This document shows, in pieces, positions 1 through 6,770 of a stretch of 15,096 bases of DNA. The stretch comes from JBCCFX01 sp039029515. GTDB taxonomy: Bacteria > Planctomycetota > Phycisphaerae > Phycisphaerales > SM1A02. Within the stretch, counting starts at the first letter, position 1; each line of letters starts with the position of its first letter. The stretch covers positions 1-15,096 of the forward strand of contig JBCCFX010000083.1 of the NCBI GenBank assembly GCA_039029515.1. Direction: 5' to 3'. The translations under genes were made by a program, and so were the position numbers. Under the pieces are notes generated by a model. That model worked only from the letters and a program-made list of their open reading frames with translations. It did not search any database and was not told where the DNA came from.

Positions 1-170
1 AACACATCGTCAGCGGACGCGTTCTCAGGGATGTCAACCGTATAGATGAGGCTGACGCCACCGCGGAGGTCCTTGCCGAGACGGATGCGTTCTTCCACGG
101 GGAAGATCGACCACAGGCACAGGGCAAAGATCCCGAGAATCAACACAAGCTTGGTGATCATGTTCTGCAT
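1..170 (-). CDS. secD: Protein translocase subunit SecD, N-terminal part (runs off the window)
   Basis: Only the first 56 codons are in the window; the gene continues past base 1. The reading starts MQNMITKLVLILGIF, one hydrophobic membrane segment at about residues 5-22, followed by RIRLGKDLRGGVSLIYTVDI (29-48). This matches the conserved first periplasmic element of SecD (LGLDLxGG in most homologues). SecD, with SecF, is a proton-motive-force-driven partner of the SecYEG channel that pulls exported proteins across the inner membrane. It lies 51 nt after yajC on the same strand, the classic yajC-secD order, which supports the call. ATG at 170 is the first in-frame start after two upstream stop codons; an ATG at 161 is an alternative. 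No clear Shine-Dalgarno sequence is seen, so translation may be coupled to yajC. Confidence 0.9.
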   Translation of the reverse strand, partial: MQNMITKLVLILGIFALCLWSIFPVEERIRLGKDLRGGVSLIYTVDIPENASADDV

Positions 171-221
171 CGAAGACGTGTCCGTAGCGTCCGTCGGGTC
201 TGACGGAACCGGTCAATCCGG

Positions 222-665
222 TCAGTTCTTGTTGGAGGTTTCCGACTCGGATTTCTTATCGCGTGAATTCAGTACGTGCTGGACCGAAGTTCTGGAGAAC
301 GTGATCCGCGTATTCGACGACTCATCGACCTTCAGGACGATGCGATCGGGTTTCACTTCCACGACCGATCCGATCACGCCACCCAGCGTCTGCACTTCAT
401 CGTGCTTCCGAATGGAGCTGAGCATGGCCTCGCGACGCTTCTTTTCGCGGCGCTGACCGAACATGGAAAAGATCAGCAGCATCACGACGAACGCAAAGAT
501 CATCACGAAGACCGACGATCCGCCGCCCGGCGGACGACCGCCGCCTGTGGCGCCGGCTCCCGCACCACCATCAGCGGATGTGCCGGCTGTGAACGAGCCG
601 GGTTCGGCTCCTCCGGCGCCATCCTGCGCGAAGAGCAATCCGAAGTGATTCATGTCCGTCGTCAT
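222..665 (-). CDS. yajC: Preprotein translocase accessory subunit YajC
   Basis: The protein has 147 residues. A single membrane helix at about 51-69 (SVFVMIFAFVVMLLIFSMF) is followed by a basic stretch (QRREKKRREA) and the YajC core: MLSSIRKHDEVQTLGGVIG, VKPDRIVLKVDE and NTRITFSRTSV (81-128). YajC associates with SecDF and the Sec channel in the inner membrane. The protein is longer than the roughly 110 residues of E. coli YajC because of a Gly/Ala/Pro-rich N-terminal stretch of about 35 residues (16-50). The start at 665 overlaps the tgt stop as ATGA and has AAGGAA six bases upstream (672-677). The second ATG at 653 is less likely. The family call is firm; the role of the glycine-rich stretch is unknown. 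Confidence 0.93.
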   Translation of the reverse strand: MTTDMNHFGLLFAQDGAGGAEPGSFTAGTSADGGAGAGATGGGRPPGGGSSVFVMIFAFVVMLLIFSMFGQRREKKRREAMLSSIRKHDEVQTLGGVIGSVVEVKPDRIVLKVDESSNTRITFSRTSVQHVLNSRDKKSESETSNKN

Positions 666-1915
666 GACAGATTCCTTGCGGTCGAAGACGAGTCTGACTC
701 GGGGGGATTGAGGCCGGTCGGCCCGCGGTCAAGCACAGGCCACGCCCGGCTGAGGGCAGACCACGCATTGTGTCGGATCGCCTCCCGGATGTCCACCATG
801 AGGCGCTGGAAGTGCCGGATGTTGTGCAGGCTCGCCAGGATCGGCCCCAGCATCTCGCCCGCGAGGAAGAGATGCCGCAGATACGCCCGGGTGAAACCGC
901 CCCCGCACGCCTCGCAGTCGCAGCCCGCCTCCAGAACGGCATCATCCTCGGCAAACCGGGCGTTCTTCAGATGCAGCCGCCCCGCGCGGGTGAAGACGTT
1001 GGCATTACGGCCGTTACGTGTCGGCAGGACGCAATCGAACATATCCACGCCCGCGCGGACTGCCATCACCAGATCGTGCTCATATCCCACGCCCATGAGA
1101 TACCGCGGCTTCTCCACGGGCAGCAGCGGCGCGGTGTGCTCAACCACGCGGCAGATCTCCTCCGGTCCTTCCCCCACCGCCACGCCGCCAATCGCGTACC
1201 CGGGCAACTCGATGCTCGTGATCTGCTGCGCGGACGCCGACCGACGATCCAGATCCGTTCCCCCTTGGACGATGCCGAACAGGGACTGCTCGTCCGGCCT
1301 GCGGTGCGCGGCAACACACCGCTCAAGCCAGCGCACGGTGCGCTCGTTGGCGATCCGCAGCCGTTCGGCGTGATCCATGTCCTGTCGACGCCCCGCCGCC
1401 CGTTGCGCGGCAAGACGCTTGCGTGCCTCGTTCATCGTGGCGGGATCGACGCTCGGCGGACAATCATCGAACGCCATGATGATGTCGGCGCCGAGGTTGT
1501 TCTGCACCTCGATTGCGCGTTCCGGTCCGAGCTGAATCGTCGAGCCGTCAATGATCGACTTGAACGTCACACCGTTGTCGTCAACGGCGTTGATGTCGGC
1601 CATCGAGTACGCCTGATAGCCGCCAGAGTCGGTGAGGATCGGTCCGTCCCAACGCATGAACGTATGCACACCACCGCGTCGCGCGACCAGCGCATCGCCC
1701 GGACGAAGCATCAGGTGATACGCGTTATTGAGAATGCACTGACTGCCGGTCCCGCGAATCTGCTCCGGCGTCAATCCCTTGATCGTGCCGCGCGTACCGA
1801 CCGGCATGAACGCCGGCGTGTCAAACGACCCGTGACGCGTCTCGATGACACCGACTCGTGCGTGCGAGGTCGCACAGCGATCGTGAATTGTGAAGCGTAA
1901 AGGGCCGCTGGTCAC
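662..1915 (-). CDS. tgt: tRNA-guanine transglycosylase (queuine/preQ1)
   Basis: Bacterial Tgt exchanges guanine-34 of GUN-anticodon tRNAs for preQ1 in queuosine synthesis. Counting from the GTG start, the protein has 417 residues, against about 375 in E. coli. The active-site aspartates are seen as LTDSGG (D96) and MFDCVLPTRNGRN (D294, the expected nucleophile). FDDCPP, FGIVQGG and GYAIGGVAVGE follow the family order. The zinc site is CDCEAC (C332, C334, C337) plus H364 in SLHNI, with one more residue between the last Cys and the His than in the E. coli enzyme. The frame extends to a TTG at 1933, but GTG at 1915 has GAGGAG six bases upstream, so I place the start there. The stop overlaps yajC by 4 nt. 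The C-terminal 40 or so residues are not conserved and look disordered. Confidence 0.96.
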   Translation of the reverse strand: MTSGPLRFTIHDRCATSHARVGVIETRHGSFDTPAFMPVGTRGTIKGLTPEQIRGTGSQCILNNAYHLMLRPGDALVARRGGVHTFMRWDGPILTDSGGYQAYSMADINAVDDNGVTFKSIIDGSTIQLGPERAIEVQNNLGADIIMAFDDCPPSVDPATMNEARKRLAAQRAAGRRQDMDHAERLRIANERTVRWLERCVAAHRRPDEQSLFGIVQGGTDLDRRSASAQQITSIELPGYAIGGVAVGEGPEEICRVVEHTAPLLPVEKPRYLMGVGYEHDLVMAVRAGVDMFDCVLPTRNGRNANVFTRAGRLHLKNARFAEDDAVLEAGCDCEACGGGFTRAYLRHLFLAGEMLGPILASLHNIRHFQRLMVDIREAIRHNAWSALSRAWPVLDRGPTGLNPPESDSSSTARNLS

Positions 1916-1921
1916 CGCGTT

Positions 1922-1927
1922 CTCCTC
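1922..1927 (-). promoter_or_regulatory. Shine-Dalgarno sequence deciding the tgt start
   Basis: On the minus strand this reads GAGGAG and ends six bases before the GTG at 1915. It lies inside the longer frame that would begin with TTG at 1933, so it argues for the shorter protein. Confidence 0.7.
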
Positions 1928-1957
1928 GTTCAATCGGTCGCGGAAACCCGGAGGATA

Positions 1958-3094
1958 TCACTCACCGCGATTGGCGTTGCGCTCGAGGAGTTTGCGCTCT
2001 TTCTCAGTCAGGCTGTGAAGCCCGTGCTCGCTGACTTTCCGGAGGATGCGGTCGATACGGGCATCATCACCTTTGCCCGACTTGGTGCGCCCGCTGCCGC
2101 CACCCGATCGGCCGGCAAAGTGCTCACTTGTCGGGTCAACCTTCCCGAGGAAGTTGAAGAAGTCGTGCAGCAGATGGGCATTCCGAATGAAGTAGGCACC
2201 CGCTAAAGCGCCGCCGATATGTCCGGCATCGCCCCCGGCGTTGGAGCCGGACAAAATCAGATTCAGGAAGGCCATCGCGAACACCATCCAAGCCAGCACT
2301 CGGATGGTCATTGGAATAATGCCGAACAACAGCACCGTGGCGCGCGGCGCGACGGCCGCGGCGCCGAAGATGACGCCGTACACACCCGCAGAAGCTCCGA
2401 TCAATGGCGTCCGAAGATCGTAGAACAACAACCCCGGTACCGATCCCAATCCGAACGTGTCGGCCGTCAAACCGATCAGATTCAGTGCGACGTACAACAG
2501 CGCACCGAAGATGCCGCACAAGAGATAGAACGCGAGGAATCGTTTCCGCCCCAATCGCTGTTCGACGATCGGGCCAAAGACGAACAGCCCGATCATATTG
2601 AACAGCAGATGCGTGATCGTGTCATGCGAATGCAGAAACTGAAAACCGATGAGTCGCCAGAACTGCACGTTGAGGAAGCCGCGCTCTGTCGAGCAGTGCA
2701 TATACCGTTCAATGAGGCGCATCTTCTGGTTGCGCAACGTGCCGACCTTGATCTGCACACCCTGAACATTGGCGACGATGTCCTGCACCGCGACCCCCGA
2801 TGGTCGGCCGCGTGCATCAACGATCTCCTGTAGGTCTTCCTTCTTGGGATACAGACGCAACGCCGACGAATCGACTTCTGACAGCAACAGCTGAGAATTC
2901 AGATCCTGCTCCGGCGACATCTCAACCCATGTCTCCGGGGTGAACGAATCGATGACGAAGACGGCGACGCACACGACGATGATCCAGGTCGTGGCTGACC
3001 ACATCCGGGCACGACGCATGCCACCCATACGGCCCCCGAAGCCGGAAGGCGGCGGTGGCTGATCTCGGACGTAGTGGCGGTCGTGAATTCCCAT
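1958..3094 (-). CDS. Rhomboid-family intramembrane serine protease with C-terminal tail motif
   Basis: The protein has 378 residues. It opens with a short proline-rich cytoplasmic segment and TM1 (about 35-50). A soluble insert of roughly 90 residues (52-143) follows, then the rhomboid core: FWRLIGFQFLHS, HLLFNMIGLFVFG (H162, N166), LIGASAGVYG with the likely catalytic Ser235, and DAGHIGG with the catalytic His292. The Ser/His dyad is therefore present, and cleavage of membrane-protein substrates is likely. The motif reads GASAG rather than the common GASG. After the core come a basic linker and a tail at 345-375 (ILRKVSEHG, SLTEKERKLLER), which also ends the M50 protease encoded just upstream. 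The tail resembles what I recall as DUF6576. The ATG at 3094 is the first plausible start; its Shine-Dalgarno sequence is weak. Substrate unknown. Confidence 0.9.
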   Translation of the reverse strand: MGIHDRHYVRDQPPPPSGFGGRMGGMRRARMWSATTWIIVVCVAVFVIDSFTPETWVEMSPEQDLNSQLLLSEVDSSALRLYPKKEDLQEIVDARGRPSGVAVQDIVANVQGVQIKVGTLRNQKMRLIERYMHCSTERGFLNVQFWRLIGFQFLHSHDTITHLLFNMIGLFVFGPIVEQRLGRKRFLAFYLLCGIFGALLYVALNLIGLTADTFGLGSVPGLLFYDLRTPLIGASAGVYGVIFGAAAVAPRATVLLFGIIPMTIRVLAWMVFAMAFLNLILSGSNAGGDAGHIGGALAGAYFIRNAHLLHDFFNFLGKVDPTSEHFAGRSGGGSGRTKSGKGDDARIDRILRKVSEHGLHSLTEKERKLLERNANRGE

Positions 3095-3128
3095 CGGCTC
3101 ACTATCGGCGATTCGGCGGTCTGATCCT

Positions 3129-3180
3129 TCGTTCGATGATTCGGTACGTCGGTCACGCGATGTCAGTTCATCACGAACGA
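3129..3180 (-). repeat. Imperfect inverted repeat between the M50 protease and rhomboid genes
   Basis: TCGTTCG (3129-3135) pairs with CGAACGA (3174-3180). Four more pairs (3136-3139 with 3168-3171) continue beyond a 2-nt bulge, and a short inner stem is possible (3146-3150 with 3159-3163). The structure begins 3 nt after the protease stop codon in the 88-nt spacer before the rhomboid gene. There is no T-tract, so it is not a standard terminator. It could be an mRNA processing or stability element, or chance. Confidence 0.3.
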
Positions 3181-3182
3181 TA

Positions 3183-4274
3183 TCACTCGCTCTGACGCTT
3201 TCGCTCGGTCACACGCTCCAGAATCCTGCGTTCACGTGCGTCGAGGCTCTCCATACCGTGCTCAGAGATCTTTTCGAGAATCTCTTCCATCGCCGCGGCG
3301 TCCTGCTCGGCCTCGCTCGCATCACGTGCTCGCTTTCGCTCCTCGCGGCGCTCCCGCCGGGAGACGCGCGGCTCATCGTCGTCCTGCTCGTTGCCCGAGA
3401 ATAGCTCATACGACGCATCGCTCTCATAGCCCATGAAGTCGTCAGTGAACTTCACCTGCTTGAGCGTCATGTAGCACGTGATGCCACCCATGGCCGCAAT
3501 CAGGACGAGCAGAATGTGCCCCCAGATCAGCCCGACCATGCCGAGGAGGATCGCGCCGATGTAGCCGGCGTACACCGAGACCTGCATCGACCGGCTGTAG
3601 CCCATGGACTTCCACAACAGTGACTGCAGGAGCCGACCACCGTCCAACGGGAAGATTGGCAGCAAGTTAAACAGCAACAACACGAGCGTGACGAAATTCA
3701 GCGCATAGAGAATTAACAACGGCCAACTGCCCGCCACCTCATTGAGGCCGGATGCTGGTGCGAAAGGATTCGGCAATGCGACGCCCCACCACGCGCCGGT
3801 CAAGACGCCGAGCAAGGGAATTGTCAGGGACAGGATCAGGACATTGACCAGCGGACCGCCAGCCACGGTGACGAAGTGCGCCCGCCAATGATGCGGTGGT
3901 GCACAGTACGCCAGTCCACCGAGTGGCCACATCAGGATCTCGTTCGCTTGACCGTGAGCGTATCGGCACGCAATGCAGTGGCCGAATTCGTGAAGCAACA
4001 CCACGAGGAACAGCGCACCAAGGAATATACCGACGACCGGCACATCCATCGCAGGGCCAGCACCCTTGTCGGCCGTCATGCCACGCGCAAATTCAACCAC
4101 TATGTAGATCAGGAAGGCAATGTGAATGCGAACGGTGATGCCTGACACACGACCGAGCATGATCGACCAGGACATGGGATTGTCGAATCGAGGACGCAAT
4201 CCCCCCCAGTCGCCACCCGGGCGTCCCAGGTTGCCCATCGGATCATCGGCGTAATCACGATCCTGCCAGTTCAT
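3183..4274 (-). CDS. Site-2-protease-like (M50) intramembrane metalloprotease with C-terminal tail motif
   Basis: The protein has 363 residues and several membrane helices. The zinc motif HEFGH is at 95-99 and the second conserved block NLLPIFPLDGGR at 203-214, where D211 is the expected third zinc ligand. PPHHWRAHFVTVAGGPLVN (127-144) matches the region between them in stand-alone M50B proteases. No PDZ or CBS domain is seen. After the last helix (about 250-268) comes a charged linker rich in R/E, then a tail at 329-355 (EEILEKISEHG, SLDARERRILER) that is also found at the end of the neighbouring rhomboid. The frame extends to 4316, but the ATG at 4274 overlaps the Nudix stop as ATGA, so I start there. 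Site-2 proteases commonly cut anti-sigma factors or signal-peptide remnants; the substrate here is unknown. Confidence 0.92.
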   Translation of the reverse strand: MNWQDRDYADDPMGNLGRPGGDWGGLRPRFDNPMSWSIMLGRVSGITVRIHIAFLIYIVVEFARGMTADKGAGPAMDVPVVGIFLGALFLVVLLHEFGHCIACRYAHGQANEILMWPLGGLAYCAPPHHWRAHFVTVAGGPLVNVLILSLTIPLLGVLTGAWWGVALPNPFAPASGLNEVAGSWPLLILYALNFVTLVLLLFNLLPIFPLDGGRLLQSLLWKSMGYSRSMQVSVYAGYIGAILLGMVGLIWGHILLVLIAAMGGITCYMTLKQVKFTDDFMGYESDASYELFSGNEQDDDEPRVSRRERREERKRARDASEAEQDAAAMEEILEKISEHGMESLDARERRILERVTERKRQSE

Positions 4275-4810
4275 GCGTGTGCGAGCTCCGCGCGGCGTCG
4301 ATCCCACATCAGGCATGATGCGATGGTCTTGGCGTCCTGAATCGTGCCGTCATCGATCATTCGAAACACATCATCGGCGGCCACTGGTTCAACCTCGATC
4401 ATCTCGCCCGGTTCGAGTCGTTGCCCCACGCTCGTAAGGTCACGAGCAACGTAGACATGCATCAGTTCATCGGCAAAACCTGGCGTGGTGTAGAACGTCC
4501 CCAGTAAATCCAGACGCCCTGCCTTGTACCCCGTTTCCTCTTCCAGTTCGCGCCCCGCCGCAAGCTGCGGGTCCTCACCGCGCTCGAGGCCGCCGGCCGG
4601 AATCTCCCACAGCGTCTGATCAACGGCGACCCGGAAATTCCGAATCAGGACGAGGCGACCATCGTCGAGCATCGGCACGATCGCGACCGCACCTTTGTGG
4701 CGAACGACGTCTCGACGCACCGGACGACCGTCCGAATCGACCGATTCTTGGACTTCAACCGCGAAGACCGGACCCTCATGGACGATGCGACGCGCGACTT
4801 CGTGTGCCAT
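4271..4810 (-). CDS. Nudix hydrolase, ADP-ribose pyrophosphatase-like (NudF type)
   Basis: The protein has 179 residues from the ATG at 4810. The full Nudix box GX5EX7REUXEEXGU lies at 73-95, ending RELEEETGY. Fifteen residues after the box is YTTPGFADE with P110, the proline spacing typical of ADP-ribose pyrophosphatases. RNFRVAVDQTLWEIPAGG (58-74) also fits that subgroup. The likely reaction is ADP-ribose to AMP plus ribose-5-phosphate with Mg2+; other nucleoside diphosphate sugars are possible. A longer frame begins with TTG at 4867, but those 19 residues look unlike the family and MAHEVARR is a natural start. There is no Shine-Dalgarno sequence; a TATCAT box lies 7 nt upstream. The gene heads the leftward six-gene run and overlaps the M50 gene by 4 nt. 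Confidence 0.9.
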   Translation of the reverse strand: MAHEVARRIVHEGPVFAVEVQESVDSDGRPVRRDVVRHKGAVAIVPMLDDGRLVLIRNFRVAVDQTLWEIPAGGLERGEDPQLAAGRELEEETGYKAGRLDLLGTFYTTPGFADELMHVYVARDLTSVGQRLEPGEMIEVEPVAADDVFRMIDDGTIQDAKTIASCLMWDRRRAELAHA

Positions 4811-4817
4811 GTGAAAG

Positions 4818-4823
4818 ATGATA
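4818..4823 (-). promoter_or_regulatory. Candidate -10 box before the Nudix gene (leaderless)
   Basis: On the minus strand this reads TATCAT, five of six matches to TATAAT, and ends 7 nt before the ATG at 4810. No good -35 is seen at 16-18 nt. The position fits transcription starting at or next to the start codon. Confidence 0.35.
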
Positions 4824-4900
4824 GGCGACGTTCGTTCGGTTGCACGAGTTGGAGGAACGGGAAACAATCAACCGCCCTACACTGAACCAGCTGAGATTCC

Positions 4901-5734
4901 ATGATCAGACCACCAGCCCATCCTGATGACGCACCGCCGGTCATCCGTCTGGTCGGACTCCGAAAGTCGTTTGCCCGCACACGCGTCCTCGATGACCTGT
5001 CGCTCGACTTCCCCGAAGGCCTGACCACGGTCGTGCTCGGGCCCAGCGGCTGCGGCAAGAGCGTCATGCTGAAGCACATCGTGGGCCTGCTTCGCCCCGA
5101 TGCCGGCGAGGTCTGGTATCGCGAGACGCGCGTCGACACGATCCGTGAGCGACGGCTCACCGGCGTCCGGCGCGATATTGGCTTCCTGTTCCAGATGGGT
5201 GCGCTCTTCGATTCGATGACCGTCGAAGAGAACATCCTGTTTCCCCTCCGCGAACACACGAAGCTCTCGCATCGCGAATGCCGGGCTGAAGTCGAGCGGG
5301 TGCTCAATCTCGTGGGTCTCGCCGATGTCATCCATGCGATGCCGGCCAATCTCTCGGGCGGACAACGAAAGCGCATCGCACTCGCCCGTACGATCGTGAC
5401 GGATCCCAAAGTCGTGCTTTTTGATGAGCCGACGACCGGACTCGATCCGATTCGGTCGGATGTGATCAACGAATTGATCATCAAGCTGAAGCACGAGCTG
5501 ACATGTACGAACATTGTTGTCACGCACGATCTCACCAGCGCCTTTAAGGTCGCGGATCGCCTCGTCATGCTGCATGACGGGCGCGTTGTCGCAGAAGGCA
5601 CACCAGATGCAATTCGACGATCAGCTGATCCGATCGTCCAGCGTTTCCTGCAAGGCGAGGCATCACTCGATGAACTCGCATTCATTCGCGCCAAACAGGA
5701 TGACGCGCACCGGGGTAAGGTTCGACATGCGTGA
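4901..5734 (+). CDS. mlaF: MlaF-like ABC transporter ATP-binding protein (MCE lipid transport)
   Basis: The protein has 277 residues and one ABC ATPase domain. Walker A is GPSGCGKS (47-54), the Q-loop FLFQMGALFDSMTV (95-108), the signature LSGGQRKR (151-158), Walker B VVLFDEPTTGLDP (171-183) and the switch histidine THD (H209). The GALFDSMTVEEN block is characteristic of the MlaF/Ttg2A subfamily, which powers phospholipid movement between outer and inner membranes. The next gene encodes an MCE protein and overlaps it by 8 nt, confirming the system. The MlaE permease gene that usually sits in such operons is absent here. The ATG at 4901 faces the Nudix gene across 90 nt; TACACT at 4878-4883 might be a -10 box, but the -35 is poor. 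Confidence 0.93.
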   Translation: MIRPPAHPDDAPPVIRLVGLRKSFARTRVLDDLSLDFPEGLTTVVLGPSGCGKSVMLKHIVGLLRPDAGEVWYRETRVDTIRERRLTGVRRDIGFLFQMGALFDSMTVEENILFPLREHTKLSHRECRAEVERVLNLVGLADVIHAMPANLSGGQRKRIALARTIVTDPKVVLFDEPTTGLDPIRSDVINELIIKLKHELTCTNIVVTHDLTSAFKVADRLVMLHDGRVVAEGTPDAIRRSADPIVQRFLQGEASLDELAFIRAKQDDAHRGKVRHA

Positions 5735-6767
5735 ACACGCTCAGAATTTCTGGATCGGCCTGACGAGCATCGTCGCACTTGGCGGGCTCGCACTCCTGCT
5801 GTTCCTGTTCGGTGAACTCAATGCAGTCTTTGCCAACACATGGACATTTGCATTGCACGTGGATGATGCTGCCGGCCTCCGCGCCGGAAGCACGGTCAGC
5901 ATGCATGGCGTTCGCGTCGGACGCATCGATTCCATTGAAATCGATTCGACAGCGTCGCGCCCCGTCCATCTCAATGTGGAGATCGATGAAGGCATCAGCG
6001 TGCCGGACAACGTGCAGTTGTTCGCATCGTCGTCACTGATCGGCTCGCAATACACGCTCGTTCTGGCACTGCCTGATGTGCCCGGTCCGGCACTCCCGAC
6101 CGATGGCAACGCGGTGATCAGCGGCACGATCGGATCACAGCTACTCGATGAACTGACCAACGAACTCGATCGACGGATGGATCCGATTCTCGAAAGGCTT
6201 GCGCAGTTCGACCAGATCGCCGGTGCGATTGTCGGCCTGACCGATGAGGTCAACGACATGGTTCGACCACAAACCGAAGAAGAACTGGCGGACGGCACGC
6301 CGGCAAACCTCAGAACTGCGACAAGTCGGCTCGCCAATGCTCTGGAATCCGCGGATGATGCGTTTGCATCGGCCCACGAAGCATTCGAGTTGTCGAAGAA
6401 GTGGCTGGATGACGAGCAGCTTCGCCTCGATGCGCGTGAAGCGGTGACGAAAGCGACCACGCTCATCGAGGCCGCGACGGAAACCGTCGATCGGTATACG
6501 AAGCTCGCCGACACCATTGAATCGGATTCCGAGTCACTTGTGCGTGGCATTGTGACGGTGTCAGATGACCTTAGCGCAACGCTCGAAGAGGTTCGTCGTG
6601 TCACACGCATCGCCGCCGACGGTGACGGGACCGTTGGCCGCCTTCTGCGCGAACCGGATCTCTACAACGCGTTGGAAGACGCGGCGATTCGGCTCGAACG
6701 CATGATGGTCGAAGTTCAGTTGTTGGTTGAGAAGCTCAAGGCCGAAGGCGTGCGCATCGGCCTGTGA
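5727..6767 (+). CDS. mlaD: MlaD-like MCE-domain lipid-transport protein
   Basis: The protein has 346 residues. One N-terminal membrane anchor (about 10-29) is followed by a single MCE domain at about 39-116. Its hallmarks are AAGLRAGSTVSMHGVRVGRI (48-67), EIDEGISVPDN (85-95) and SSSLIGSQYTLVL (101-113). The C-terminal half (about 140-340) is mainly helical and charged, and GDGTVGRLLREPDLYNAL (299-316) is a stretch often seen in long MCE proteins. MCE proteins form hexamers that bind lipids in the periplasm and feed the MlaFE transporter. The true start is the ATG at 5727, which overlaps the mlaF stop by 8 nt and has AAGG six bases upstream. The frame upstream of it is a shadow of mlaF. The gene ends 3 nt before the end of the convergent dockerin-like gene, with no visible terminator. 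Confidence 0.92.
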   Translation: MREHAQNFWIGLTSIVALGGLALLLFLFGELNAVFANTWTFALHVDDAAGLRAGSTVSMHGVRVGRIDSIEIDSTASRPVHLNVEIDEGISVPDNVQLFASSSLIGSQYTLVLALPDVPGPALPTDGNAVISGTIGSQLLDELTNELDRRMDPILERLAQFDQIAGAIVGLTDEVNDMVRPQTEEELADGTPANLRTATSRLANALESADDAFASAHEAFELSKKWLDDEQLRLDAREAVTKATTLIEAATETVDRYTKLADTIESDSESLVRGIVTVSDDLSATLEEVRRVTRIAADGDGTVGRLLREPDLYNALEDAAIRLERMMVEVQLLVEKLKAEGVRIGL

Positions 6768-6770
6768 TCA

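Noticed and set aside
34..216. Minus-strand 60-codon frame at the left edge
   Set aside because: It overlaps the true secD frame on the same strand in a different phase, and only the secD frame shows family similarity.
276..1900. Long plus-strand open frames (276-1373 and 770-1900) opposite yajC and tgt
   Set aside because: They are antisense to well-conserved genes, rich in Arg/Ala/His with no recognisable motif; GC-rich shadow frames.
2219..2833. Plus-strand open frame of 204 codons opposite the rhomboid gene
   Set aside because: Gln/Arg-rich translation without family features; it mirrors the codons of the rhomboid.
4645..6610. Long minus-strand frames (4645-5793, 4877-5575, 5741-6610) opposite mlaF and mlaD
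   Set aside because: Ser/Arg-rich antisense shadows of genes whose plus-strand products match known families.
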